DNA of 64,000 nt, from contig CM056381.1 in assembly GCA_029718625.1 (NCBI GenBank), positions 401,768 through 465,767 on the forward strand, read 5' to 3'. The position numbers and the translations under genes were made by a program. Below the pieces are notes generated by a model. It was not told the origin of the DNA. It did not search any database and saw only the letters and a program-made list of their open reading frames with translations. Shown here piece by piece: positions 25,330 to 47,453 of this stretch (within the stretch, counting starts at the first letter, position 1; each line of letters opens with the position of its first letter). The stretch is from Synaphobranchus kaupii (lineage: Eukaryota; Chordata; Actinopteri; Anguilliformes; Synaphobranchidae).

Positions 25330-27348
25330 AAACCTTTATTTTTTGCCAAAACATTTTTTTTTTTTTTTGTTACAAAGCCTTTCAGAGTTTAATGTCTATC
25401 TGAACTCATCACAATCCTGCAGTACTTGAAAGCGTGTTCTTCCCACATTATAGTGCATTTTGGAAACGTTCTTAAACCCTTGAAATGCACTCACTATTAT
25501 GCCAAACATACTACCTTATGATAAACTGATAGATTTGATAAATCTATCAATGAAATGTGACAAGTATAAATGTAATGTAATAATTTAAAAGACATCCAGA
25601 ATTTACTATCCAATTATTAAAATATTTAATTGGAGGGTTATACACTTATGAACCATACCTACAATATTGCTACATGCAGGAAGAACACGGAATCAATCAC
25701 AAATGACGTCGTTACCTTTTCAGGTAGCAAGGACTTTGAACTGTGGTTAGAAACAGACATTCGTACATGCAAATTTAACGGCTACAGTGGTAATCCAGGC
25801 AGTTTATTTCTTTATAACAAACAGTTGATATATGCAACTTTAAATATCTACTGTAAAACATAAGGATTGTCTACTACTACTGGGATTTGCATTTTATAAT
25901 CAAAATCACAACACAAAAAAACAATTACTCTATAATATGTACATTGCATTCAGTCTCACAAAATTTATCTACCAATGAGGATATTGCTAAACTGCTACAG
26001 TGGCATACAAAAATATAATTTGGCAGATTTTTAAATGCCAAGAAGATTTCAATGTAGCTAGTAGCACTCCACAGCTACTTTAACTTGTGCACTAAAATCA
26101 CAGTATTGACTTCATTAGAATTTGTTTTGCTGCTTTAAGAGGCAAATGTTCAAAATTAATTTTTACATGCCACATATAACCATGAAGCATTCCGAAAAAG
26201 TAGAAATTGGGTAATTTTATATATTTTGATATGGTTTGCATTTTTAAGGTTGCTGGTGTTTGTTGTTTGTCATAGGAGTACATTTTGGTTTTAAATATAA
26301 TTAAGAAAAACAGAGAGGGCATATCTACGGTGAAAACACAAGGTCACCACTGGAACAATAAATAAATCACCTAAACTAATCCTCTACCCAATCTTAACTA
26401 CAATGTGGCCTGTGTCCTTAATGCAGGCAAAATGTAAGCATTAAAAAAAACAACTTATTATTTTTCCTTTATGCAACTGTTATGTTGCTTTGCCCAAATC
26501 TAAGAACAAAGCCAATTGCACTTGAATAGAGGTTTATGATGCAGGGTCTGGAAGGACATTTGACAGTGAGTTTGAGGTAGCAAAGCCAAATTGAAAACTT
26601 TGGATATAAAACACAATCTCACATTAGTGCATTTAATGCCAACTCAATTTCTTTTCTTTTTTTTTCCCCTCCACACATTCCTTAAAAACTATGCATCTAT
26701 ATAAAAATATACACAAGAATTAAGACAAACCTTCCTAATCAATTTTCTTCACAAAGTCTTAGTCCTGAGGGCAACAAGAGTTCAAGAGACCGATTTCAAC
26801 TGTACAGATAAAAAAGAGCATTTATATCTCATAAAATACAATATACACAAGCCGTATACCAAATGGTACAATTACAAATAATTTTTTAAAGGAAAAGCCA
26901 AGCAAAACAATTGCAACACTTTGTGTTATTGAAGCAAAACCTTTTTGAGATGAGCAATGCGATATTATGACAACATATTTGTGGGAAAAAGAAAAATGTA
27001 TATGTACATAAATATACATCATATAGTGAGACTGTTCCCTGGTTAGGAGGCTGTTAAAATTTGTAAACTTTTTTGTAAAAGGCAATAACCAAAAAAAGCC
27101 ATTCAATGAATCTTTTCCTTTTCACTTACCATTAGACTTCAATGTTGTTAAATAGAGTATAAAAAAATTATAATAAATTTAAAACTGAGAAAGGTTTCCT
27201 AGGTCTTTCAGAGTTCTGTGTTTCTTTAAATAAAAATTCAGTTTTAATGTTTCCAAATCCACTTCAGTTACTTTTTCCTCTCTCTGGTTTTTAGAAGACC
27301 TCACAGAATTAGCTGCAGACGTTGAACGTAGATGGATGGTTTCCCACC
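25330..27348 (-). other. LBR: probable LBR 3' UTR
   Basis: Minus-strand sequence downstream of the LBR stop is AT-rich and has no competing gene. Minus-strand AATAAA signals occur at 25803-25808 and 25335-25340, either of which could end the transcript (UTR about 1.5-2.0 kb). This is inference from position and signals only. The end point is not established. Confidence 0.4.
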
Positions 27349-35986
<8,638 letters not shown>

Positions 35987-35996
35987 TCTTCTTTAC

Positions 35997-38900
35997 CTGA
36001 GGGGAAGGCCAAAAGAAATCATGTAAAATACAGTGAATAAAAGACTTTGCACTTCATCATAACGTAATGCGGCTAGGCTATATTCAAAATGGACTAAATG
36101 CACCGAGCCTCTGGTTATGACAGTACACTCAACCATGTTTTTGTTGCTTTATTTTTGTGTTCTGATGTTTCCAGCGCACATTGTAGCTCATGGCCTTGTT
36201 AGTAAATTGAAATTATTTTCACGTTGACAGTTGAACTAAGTTTTATAATGTTGTCTAACACCCACTGATGTCAGTGAGTCTATTCTCTATGAAATACAGA
36301 TTGGCCAGTTTACTTTTACATGCCCGATGACTGTCTTACATTTAATTCACTTCAGAATAACGCAGTCTTTCATCAACAAGTTCAACCTTGGCTAGTTTAC
36401 AAAAAAGCACATGAAGGTGGATAAAAGATGCTCTTCATGAAAGCATAATTCTACAAACTATCAAAAATCACTCCAAAAAACATCCTGTGCTTGACCATCC
36501 AGACTTCAATTATTTACTACCTAACAGAAATTATAACAATACTAATGTATGCTTACACAATTCAAGATATATACATTGTAAGGGGTTCTTTCCATGCATA
36601 CTTCAACTAGACAGCAACATACATCATGTACATAAAATAAGATTTTTGACCTACAGTAAGAAATTGTATAGGGAACAGACATGCATAGCATCACACACAA
36701 TGAAGCTGTCAAGTCAGCAACATGGAGGACACAGTTTCTCACAGAAACGCTGACATGTCTGTCTCCCGGTAGGTTTTATTCTGTTTGTAGTTTTAAACTA
36801 GTCATTGGCAAACCAACACCCCATTGTTAACCTTTCAATAGCTTTTGTACATAGCATTCCAGCAACATACAGGTAGGCCTAATGCTTGTAGATACTTTTC
36901 AGTAGAAACATGTGCCTTCAAAATGAATTATACACTGAATATATCTGCAGCTGCAAAAGTACAGATTTGATAAACTCAACACAATTATATTTTATATGGA
37001 ATATAACAATCATTGTTACTGAGAAATAATTTTCCTGAGAACGCAATACTCTTACATAAACAAAACAGCTGCAATGCCTCCAAGCCATTATACAAGAAGT
37101 ACAGAACTGTAAACACAACTAGCTGTTGAAATAAATACAAAATACAATTCCATACAGATAGTTCAGGCCATAACAAATGTGAATATTTACATTAAAGAGA
37201 CTTCAAACAATTAAGAATAATAAGTCAAACACAACTAATTGAACAACTTATCCTCATTTCCTAACTGCCAAATCAGATGTCATGTGCACACGCAGAAATC
37301 ACTGTATCCACTAAACCATCCTTCATGACAAGTTTATATAATCCAGCCACATTCCAAAAACATCTATACTAACGTAAATACAGGCACACCCAGCTGTCTG
37401 CGGTTGTCCTACCCTTGTTCAATTCCATGTGGTTAAAGAGAAACACGCCAGACTAGCCGGGAAAGCCTCAAAAGATGAAAGGATGCGGGTCGGAAAGGGG
37501 TGGGGCGTCGACAAGTCAACTCCGAAACCCTTCGTGCTAACGAGCATCTGACACGAGCACTACAACTTTAACCGAATTAACGTGAGCTACCGTTCACTTG
37601 AATGTGTTCCTTAACGTGACTGAAGTAAAATATGCAGGCAACTGCATTTAAACATATCGACCTCACGTATGTCCCTTAAAAGACCTAACTTAACAACAAC
37701 AAAAAAACATCGTGTTCGAGGTTGACAGCTTCTAGCGTTAGCTTAACGTTAACTTAACGTTACCCCCAGACTTGTCCCTTTCCTCGTACAAGAATGCTTA
37801 TCTTATCTTATTAGGTTACAGCGAAGCTAAGTCATTGTTGCCGTTAATTGCGTCAATTGACGTGACTGATTAACTCTCTGACGCTAAGGTAAATAATTAA
37901 CGTTACTAACAAAAACTAAAATGTGTTTGTGTGAATGAGTTTATTATTAGTTAACGTTAGCTAACTTATGTAGTGTGAATCTCGCTAACGTTAATTAGCT
38001 AACTGTTAGTGGTTTTCTAGTTAGCGCTAGCTAACCAATGTTAGGCTGTGTCCTCAATTCACCCAAACTAACGTTAGCAGCTAATTGCTATTGGTCTGTA
38101 TCAAGTGCACATGAAATGTGTTACTGGAGCGCACACACAATAGACACATAACGTTATCTAACCACCGAGGGCCTGTCACCGCATACGGACTTGTACAAAA
38201 CATCCACTATCCATATATGTTAAGTTACCAAAGCTACGTTGGTTAGTAAAACGGGACAAGTTAACGTTAGTAAAATTCCAAAAACAGTTTAATAACGTAA
38301 CGTTAGCCCTGATACCCCAACGCTAACGTTACTGCTCCTTTAAAGGCAATACGGACTGACAACAGAACGGAGGGAAAACGTCATATATTCAAATGCTTGC
38401 GAGTTGACCAACGTTAGCTGAATAACCTTAACTTAAGCACGTCGACAACATCAATTATTATAAACGTTAACTTAGGAGCAAGTTGCTATTTTAAAAAATA
38501 CGTTAAGTTACACAGTGAAACTCGCATGCCAATGTAAATTACGCACATGGCTAACGTTAACTAAAATATTTCGAGTAAACAAGGTGAAGGAGAGTGTGGG
38601 CACACAATATTAGGCTTTTATAAGTATGAAATAAGTTAGCCAGCTAATGTTAGCAACTTGATCATAAATAAACAGATTCGAAATCAGTCGTCAGGCATTC
38701 TGAAACGCCAACGTCTGCTTTCCCTCTGCACTGGTCCAAACGTAAGATAGAGGAATGCAGTTTAGCTTAACTTGCAGGAATTAACGATTAACACAAACTC
38801 GAGGTTTAACCAAGTTACAAAATCCGAAAATAACTATAAAAATAGCTACTTAAATTAAATTCACTTTCTCATCGATACAAGCCAAACACAGCGGACGGTT

Positions 38901-39045
38901 AGCTGGTCTAATTATCACGCTACGAAGTTAGCTAGCAAGCTAACGTTACTAACGTAACATTCGTTACCTCGACTTGCTTGCAACAAAGCGATTTAAATTA
39001 ACATTTTAGACACTAGAATTAAACAAATAATATACTGTCCTTACC
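35997..39045 (-). other. LBR: LBR first intron
   Basis: About 3 kb between the exon with the start codon and a probable non-coding first exon. I recognise no other gene. The upstream half (from about 37720) is dominated by AACGTTAGC-like words. Confidence 0.5.
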
Positions 39046-39185
39046 TCAAATACACGTGAAGAAATGCAAATTAGCTAACGTTAGCCTAAATTAAAAAAAG
39101 TATCCCTTTAAAAATGTAAAAAATTTAACGGTATTATTTTTTTTTTTAAATTCTGCGTTCCTCCCTCTCTCTGAGTGAGCAACTA
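39046..39185 (-). other. LBR: probable LBR non-coding exon 1
   Basis: The minus strand shows a good donor GAG|GTAAGG at 39045, and its phase is irrelevant because the region is untranslated. Upstream lies a G/A-rich segment next to the CCAAT boxes. The TSS near 39150-39190 is inferred and was not mapped. Confidence 0.45.
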
Positions 39186-39300
39186 CCAGCGTCGACGAAG
39201 GCGCGAAGCACTCTGATTGGCTGCCAATGTTTTATTTTTAAATTATTTAATTTTATGATTGGCTAGATGAGGATTTCACATGATTTCTGATTGGTTATAA
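39186..39300 (-). promoter_or_regulatory. LBR: LBR promoter with three CCAAT boxes
   Basis: On the minus strand, CCAATC occurs at 39220-39216, 39262-39258 and 39294-39290, all in the same orientation and 42 and 32 bp apart. No TATA box sits at a typical distance. Same-oriented CCAAT boxes at 30-45 bp spacing are the usual NF-Y arrangement in TATA-less growth-regulated promoters. Binding by NF-Y is inference. Confidence 0.55.
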
Positions 39301-39617
39301 CCGAACCCTAACCGGCATGTCTTTTGTTCTTTATGTTTTTGGTGTCCGTTCTGTCAGCGAAACAAAATGGAGACTAAAGTTTGACAGCTCATACTGCTGT
39401 AAAAATGTGAAACCAAAACAACAGGTGCTCACAAACCACCATAGCCAATTCGCTATGTTACGCACTTAACTCAGCTGGCATAGAGTTTGCAGAAGGCTGA
39501 AGGTAGAAGTTATGTCTGCTCATGTTCAGGTGTCATATGTCGTGCCGTTTTTTCTAGGATTTATGGAAACGGTAAACTAGCTTAATGTATATAAAATTGG
39601 CCACTGCCAGAAGAAAA

Positions 39618-39903
39618 TGGAGACTGAACATGTGAATGAAGTGACAAGATTGCAACCTGCACCCTCGGAGAGTACTTTCAAAAGTCAGCTAAAGACCCAT
39701 TTGTTCAGGCAGGCATTTGGCCATCCCTAGCCAACCACTGTTTTTATGTATTTAATGTCTGTTTCTTGTGATTTTTCCTGTCTTTTATGGATGATTTTAA
39801 ATTATTATTTTTTATTTTTTATTGATGTTCTGATTTTATTATTGTTGTAAAGCACTCTGCACTCGTGCTGAGAAGGGTGCTATATAAATAAAATTTTACT
39901 TAC
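39618..39903 (+). mobile_element. 5'-truncated LINE 3' end
   Basis: The plus strand encodes a reverse-transcriptase C-terminal tail (STFKSQLKTHLFRQAFGHP then stop), a phrase seen at the end of many fish non-LTR retrotransposons. A short 3' UTR ends gtgctatataaataaaattt. Nothing upstream continues the frame, so the copy is a dead truncation. Confidence 0.75.
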
Positions 39904-40513
39904 TGTGTGGTTGGAACTGTAACGTAGTGTTAGCATTAGCTAGCTATTTATAAGCTATATTATTGTAACGTAACGTTATAGACTTCACGTGCATTTTTCA
40001 TGAGCTAACGTTAGCTAAGTGAAGTTATAATAAGACTGTAGCTACGTAACAAAATTGGAATCTGACAGCTTGAACTGACCAGTAACTAGAAACTTATTTA
40101 TTAAAGTGGTAATGTAAATAGTCCAATATTATAGAACTGAATTTCATTGAAGAATTCATGATAGAAATAGCTATAAATCTGCAGATTCAGTGGGTAGCAT
40201 TTTTTATTATTATTATTTTTAGAATTATACTTATGTAGCTAACGTTACGCTTAATACATGTTACAAGAATACCGATCAAGGTAGCCCCCTCCATCTGGTA
40301 AAATATTAGCCAGACAAATACATAACGTTATTAACATTTAATTTGAAACCTTTGACCAGTAGGTGGCTGCAAATAAAATAACATCAAGCAGTAACGTTAA
40401 ACCTGTGGGGATGCACCTTGAGGGTTATTTCTTCATATTAAAGTGTGACCAAAAATAATAATTCACTTCCAGATTCAGAGCGGTATCCTCTTTAAAGAAA
40501 ATATATAATTTGC

Positions 40514-40932
40514 ATGCCATGACATCCTGATGTCTGTGACCCAACAACATCAAAATACTCTTGATATTTTATTTTCAGGCAGCTACTCTCACAAGCGATA
40601 CTACAGCCTTTCTGCATTTGAATGGATGGGAATTGGGGAGTGAGACTAGATTAAGCTGTAAATTACACGGGAATAGTATGGAACACATGGTTGGCTAAAT
40701 GGCTGTAAATCATCAAGGGTCTGAGGTATCAAACGAGCCTCAAACCATCACTCTGCTGCAATTGCTACACGGTTCACCCGACGTGGATGTAAAAACCATA
40801 AAATTAAAGCTGAAAGTCTGCACTTTAACCTCATAGTCACTGTTCCATTTCAAATCCAATATGCTAGAGTACAGAGCCAAAACAACAGAAAATGTCTCAC
40901 TGTCCTAACACTTTTGGAGTGCACTGTATATA
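40514..40932. mobile_element. chimeric repeat: shared module plus Tc1-type terminus
   Basis: The segment 40514-40760 parallels 27866-28110, sharing gcatttgaatggat, gtgagactaga, tatggaacacatgg, tggctaaatggctgtaa and atcaagggtctgag. It continues into 40840-40932, which ends aacacttttggagtgcactg followed by TA, a terminus of a different Tc1 family. No transposase is seen. Confidence 0.65.
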
Positions 40933-41399
40933 TGATTCACCACATGAAATGCGTGTGCGCAATCATTTTAAAAAAGCATTAACTTTTATATAGTATTACA
41001 ATAAATTGCTGATGTATTTCAGAAAACAAAAGTGATTTCAAACATACAATCCTGATACATCAGGAATAGAACCTATAGGCATGACCAGGCATACGTCGTC
41101 GATGCGATGCTTACTTTGACTTGGTTTACAAAATGTGAAATCAATATGAGTTTGCGCTCTCATTTGCTGAGTGGGGGGAAAACTTTAAATTCAAACCCTC
41201 AAATCCAATTACTTTCACATCTCGTAGCACACCCTCGCAGCTGTATTCGACCTTCCTGTTTTGCAGTAGCTTACGCCACAGCATCCGACAACAATTTCAC
41301 CTCTCAAGTTGCAGAGAAACAGGCTGTGTGTACTGGATAATTTATACAAGTCCCCTTGCGGTGCATTGAGGATGGAAGGAGACCAAGGAAGAATAGTCT
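40933..41399. other. spacer between ENAH 3' end and the LBR upstream zone
   Basis: No coding exon, RNA gene or repeat is recognised. Frames at 41107-41560 are short and partly overlap the probable ENAH 3' UTR. Confidence 0.45.
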
Positions 41400-44300
41400 T
41401 TGCACAAGGGTTTTATTGCAGTGCAAAACAATATACATTGTGCAATCTTTTCATTCAACTGAGCAAGATTTTTTTTTTAAACAAAAAAAAAAAACAGACC
41501 TTGCTGCCATTGCAAAAGCTACAGCCAGACAACTTACACTTGCTTAACATACATTTTTAGTTTCCTGGCTATGAAATATTGTTTCATTTTAGCAGCAAGT
41601 TCTCAGCTTCATTCTCACTCTGTTCCACCAGATCACTTCCTGTTCTCCTCATTTGAACTTTAGCAGAACTCAAACAAGGAGCAGTTTTATGCTCCGTGGG
41701 GTGTGAACGACGGCTGATGTAATCCGCAGTGTAATTGGTCAACTCTAGAACCACTCTGGATTGTTCCACAGGGACATCTCCATTGCAGTCATGGCATTTT
41801 CTGAAGGTGAATTAGAGTGCATGTTCTGGGGTAGCTGCCTTCTAAGAAGAAAACTACTTCTCCCCCGAAGAAATCCTTTAACAAGGTTTGAATTTGGCGC
41901 ATTATATTTGTTGTTGCCGTTTTCCATATGAAAGTAAATTAAGAAATCGCCCCTCAAACATTGCGGCTTGGCTCCCCCCAGTGGGAGTGTCCACTTCCCT
42001 TCCGGCAGTAACAACTAGGCTGCTCAATTTCCTTGTTTTTGTTGGATTTCTCAAATCAGGAAGTGACCGGCACATTTAGCCAAATAACCTCTAATTCCTA
42101 GGTCAAAGTGGCTAAGGGTGAAATGCATGAACAAGTGAGAAGGAGCTCAAAAGTGGTACAGATGTGAAATTGAGCTCCCCGTGTGTGAAAATGGTGCATG
42201 GTTGCTGGAACATGGATATTTCGGAACGTCACGTTCCTGTTGCCCGGACTCCATCTTTACCAATATTGGTCAGTTCCCTAAGATAAGAAACAAACTCAAT
42301 GCCACTCCGATACATTTGAGTTCACAGAGTAGATGCTGCCAGGTCACTAGTCTTGACAAAATTTGATACTCTGAATAATTTTATCTGGATGGGACATTTT
42401 TCGAATGTGCAAATGACCATGAAGTACTGCAGAAAAACACCCTGCAGACAGGGGTCGATTGTTATTACAGTAGCACACAGAATAAATGGGACATTGCGAT
42501 AATGTATTGCAATTTTATTTCATTTGCTCAAACAAAACAATGTTAACATGTAACAAAAATTCTAAATGTAACATGAGAACGGTATGGTACAATGTGAATG
42601 ATGAAAGAATATAAAATAAGGAAACTGATTAATAATGAATTTCAGAAACAATCGGTTGAATACGTCCAGCCAGTGTGTGAACAGTAGACCAGTCTCAGCC
42701 CCTGTAGGTCTTACAGTCCTTTTTATGGGGACAGAAGTTCACAGCCAGCATTTTGATTTCGACATTCAACTGATTCACTGCAGAGAATTTCAGAGATTTG
42801 AGATTTCCCAAAAACCCACAATCTCACACTGTGACACGAAATCTTACTGCAACGTCATTACAAATGGCATGAAGTAACAATATGAATGCAATTGTATTCT
42901 AAACAAGTAGCAACCTCAAATCTCCCTTTGAAAGAACTATAAAAAAAAACCATCATGTTTGAGGTTATGACGGCTTCTACAGTTATTACTAGTTATTTTA
43001 ATCTTTGACGTGTTAAACTTCAGAACAAGGCACAAACCATGAAGATACAAACAGATTTATCTATGTATAATGTTTTTACCTTGATCAAAATATTTAACCT
43101 ACAAAATCATAAAATGGGATATTTTCTTTCTCTTGACAATGACTGAGCAAAGAAAGCCTAGAAAGAGGTGACATTTTTAGGATGATACCATGGTTGAAAA
43201 CTTTGGTGAGATTGCCACATTGTTGGGCAATGGCTGCATCTTGTAAGCAGTACCATAATATGAATTTCAATGGGGTTTTAAAGTGCAATCGATGCTGTAA
43301 ACACTCGTACAAGCTTCCCATATGTTTTAATCCAGAGATGGAGTTTGAATGATGATAGAAAACCACAACTGTATGAAAGGGCAAAATGTGTGAAACCCCA
43401 TCCTTTCAGTCTCTCCAATTTCCAACACAATCCTTTACCGAAGACGTGTCCAGAAAAAAAAAAAAAAACTTTGAGATTGTGAGGAAACATTAAGGGGTCA
43501 GTGTATCCCCAAGGATATCATCTTAAAACACAAATTTTAACATTGTTATTTAGATGTATTTTTCATATCAGTGTCTGAATTTCTGTCCGTTTTACACTCA
43601 GTTGGTAGGATGAGAGAACTGTCAAAATACTTTCCTTAAGGAAATTACATTTTCCAGTGTTTGGGGCGTTACTCAGGTCTGGTGTAAAATTGCTCTCACT
43701 TAGGGAAGCGCTGAGCACTGTTGAGAACCAAAATGGCCGACAACTTTCATTGTGAAAAAGGAAAACAAAGGCAAACAGAATCACATAACATAAATAGATA
43801 ATATAATCACTAACCACAAGAGAAAACATTTTGTTGATGGCACAAACGTGTCTAGAATTGTCATGTTGACAGTTTCATATGTTTGGGACTCTTAGGAATA
43901 AGATCTGTTATCAGACATGGCTAATGGCTCATTGACAGAGCGTTTTCTGTTTTTTTTTTGCTTTGTTCTCCAAAATGACAATTTCAAGGCCAACTGACAC
44001 TATGTACAAAGATACAGCAAGTAATGCCAAGCTGACTGAAGCATTCTAGAGCCCAAAGTGAAAAATAGTGTCGACTACATAAGGATGAGAAACAATGGTT
44101 AAATTAATTACAAATTATGGCTATAAACAATAAACCCGCACATCCCTCCCCTAAATTTACCTCACCTATCAAAATGAAATGAATGTATTTGATTGTGTTT
44201 GTCACGTGGCTATTGAGAAAAGCTAGGGTCAAGCATTCTCTGCTATTTTGGGGAAAGGGATAGAGTGAAAAAAACAATGAGGGTCACAAAGACCATTTTT

Positions 44301-45625
44301 TTAAAAAGGCAACTAAACGGTGATGTTACACTTATTGCTTATACACCGACAGACAATAATTAATTTCGTGGCAGCTATGTGACCTTCACCTTTACAAAAT
44401 CTGACATGCACTAAATTAGACAGAAATTTAAAAAAAGATGAGTTTCAAATCAATCAAAACACATGGAGGAAAAAAATATTGTTTCAAAGATTTCTATCTA
44501 CAGATCCGGTCTTGTATGAAACACTGACCAATGATTTGAATGAGGGAGGAGTCAGATTTTGGTAAAGAGCTACAATGACGTACAGTAGGAAGGCATGTAT
44601 TCATGTGACTGTCCCACCAATCCATAACACAAACACTAAAAATAAACGGCATAAACAGGCTGAGCGCAGTTAGATTTCTGAACTTTCATTTCTGGAAAAA
44701 AAAGAAAAAAAAGAAAGCAAAACCAAAGAATAAATGTTTTCAGGATATTACGCTGAAAAAGTATCAAGAGACTGGCCATCCCATGATGATTCCATTAGGC
44801 TACCTGATATGGCCGTACATTATAACAGACATGAAGAAACAACTTGCAGATATCCTATTTTTTTTTTTTTTTTTTTTTAAATGTACATATTCAGGTAAAA
44901 GAGTATTTCAGGAAGACAAGCTTTACAGAGTCCTGCAGCTGTAGACTTTAGCCAGTCCGTTAGTCCTCCATCCAGATGGAAAGCTCTTCTCTGTGGCCCA
45001 AAGGGCCTGAGCCACCCCACTTCCTCTGCCTCCCTCAGCCATCCACACAAACCTTCTAAACGTGCCTTTCACCGCCATTTCACAAGCGTATGCGAACCGT
45101 CCACATTTCTCAGCGCCAACGTTTCGTCTGTCTGCTCATTATCACACCGTGATGATTAATACAGTAATATATTTCATTACCTTGTTTTTTTTTGTATTTT
45201 TGTGTGTTTTGTGTAGTTTTTTTTTTTTTTTTTTGTTAAATTATTTTCCTTGATTTTCTTGTGTTATGAACAAAGAAAGTCATCTTTGCATAATTACAGT
45301 CGCTCCTCTTTAAGACTGTGTCCTGCGCTCTGGGAAAATGAAAGTCCTCGGGAATATGGGAGCCATCTGGGCTTCTAAAAGGGGAGAAGGTCCCGGTTGC
45401 TACATGTCTCCTCCCCAGACTCACCTGGCTGGTGTTTCTGACACCTCCTCATCGATCACACACCTGTCTTCTTTATTAATAGAATTATTATTATCACCGC
45501 GCCTTTTAAACTTTTTTTTTTTTTTTTTTCTTCCTTTTCCATTTCTTATTTTAAAATATTGTCATAGCTGAAGTCAACCTTGAGTTGTCAGGCCAGGGGA
45601 TAATGTACAGGGAGCTTGCGTCCTC
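41400..45625 (-). other. ENAH: probable ENAH 3' UTR
   Basis: The 4.2 kb after the ENAH stop on the minus strand is AT-rich with many homopolymers and no other gene. Minus-strand AATAAA candidates lie at about 42507 and 41409. Mammalian ENAH also has a very long 3' UTR, which fits, but the end point is inferred. Confidence 0.45.
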
Positions 45626-45663
45626 CTACGCTGTGTTGGACTTGCCCAGTTCCTCCCTGATAG
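45626..45663 (-). CDS. ENAH: ENAH last coding exon and stop
   Basis: 38 nt after acceptor TTCACAG, encoding AIREELGKSNTA then TAG at 45628-45626. Human ENAH ends AIRQELSKSNTA. Confidence 0.97.
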
Positions 45664-47386
45664 CTGTGAATGAAGACACAAAAGGGAATCAGTAGCCTGC
45701 CTGGAAGAGAAAAGACATTTTATCACTCCTGCATACACACACTAGTACAATGATACAATGGTGTCTTTTTTTTTTTTTGTGGTCAATTGTGAGCTGGACC
45801 TGAATTCCTGCGACTGCGTGTATTTGTGCGAGCGCGTGTGCATGCGTGCGTACGATCACGTGCCAAAGACTTTATAATGAAGCTTACCATCAATTAGCTC
45901 TTCTTTTAGCTTCGTCAGCTCCTTCCTCATTTCATCTAAAATATCCTGCAATGAAGAATTGAAAGCACAGGAGCATTAACACAATACTTTATGGACTTGA
46001 ATGAGGCTTCGTCCGAAAACATAACTGCATTTGAAAATACAGACTCATTAAAGGCTGTTAAGTCTCGCCATTTCAGCGCTCCTCAAGTAATCTGATTTAG
46101 ATTACAGCTCTACAATTTCCACAAAAAGTGCCAGTTCACTGTATGGGCAGTATGCAATGTTCTGAATGGCTCTATTCCATGTTAAAGCAATACTCAACCT
46201 GTAAATATTCTCCCAACATAAGCAAACGCTAAACTTTGTACTCCACCTAATAGATGTGTAACCGTATAGAAAGAGAGAAGCTTACTTTTACTCAGAAGTC
46301 CAAGGTGAGATTTGAACCCAGCTCCTCTCACTCGCAAGCGAACGCGTTACCAATCAGCTAAAGACGACATCGCCGATAGCTAAGGGTAACGTCGTTATTT
46401 TGAACCTGAGGGTTGCGTCGCCAGAGAGTGTTGTCACGGTAACCTGCTACGAGGCCTTCGCTTTTACTGCACCTCACTGTGCTTACTAGCGAACTAGCCG
46501 AGCTACACCCGCTACACATGCAACCAGGTTATTTAATCAATGGCTTTCTGAAATGCAACCATCTGGTTCTGCCCCCCATTGTCCTCGTGATTAACTCTCA
46601 AATGAGCCAACATATGCAACTACAGGTTTAATTATAGGTGCTGCTCTGCACTTAAGGGCAGCTCATATTAATACACCTGCCTATTTAATGCTCTTACTTC
46701 CTGACTACTTGGATATAATTACTTTCACTCTTGAGATTCTCATTATCAACACCTCCTTTTCTAGAGTGGGATTGTCTTTCACTTTCATATCAACACTTCT
46801 CCTAAGAAACTCCAACTGTATTCTTGTAGAAAAGGACACATACAGAAGCATCATGCAGGCCCAATGTTCTAACACAGTCCAGACAGGTGGTACTGATCAG
46901 CACAATCGACTCCCGCTTCACTTTTCCCAAGAATGAAACTGAAAACATTCGCACAAGGCAGCGAGGATACACTTAACCCTCGGGTCAAAAAATGACCCTT
47001 TCTGAGTTTGAACGGCTATGAAAACCCCCTAAATAGAATTTTCTTCAAGAAATTCAATGGGTTTTGGGAGTGAAGCTACCATTAGAGAAAAGTTAAACAT
47101 TGCCTTTTTTATATTTTTATCATCATGGTACAAAGATTGACGGCTGTGGGTCATTTTTGACCCTGTGGACACGGGGTGCATAGCGTACATAATATGAAGA
47201 CAAAAAAATAGAGAATATACAACAAAAAATGAAAAATAAAATAAGGACAGCAGTGAGCCTGACAGCTGTTGATCCTGCCCTGTCTGTGCTTGCCTGGTAA
47301 TGAGGGAGAGGGGGAGTCTCCCAGCCATTATATTAATGACTGAGCACTCTGCATGCTTTTATTCACTGCCCAGTCTCACACACACT

Positions 47387-47453
<67 letters not shown>

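Larger units (their letters stand above)
37720..40400. repeat. low-complexity zone rich in AACGTTAGC words
   Basis: Dozens of near-palindromic words (taacgtta, aacgttagc, gctaacgtta, gctagc) occur at irregular spacing across LBR intron 1, the promoter and upstream sequence. They form no fixed-period array. They are rare in the rest of the window. Confidence 0.7.
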
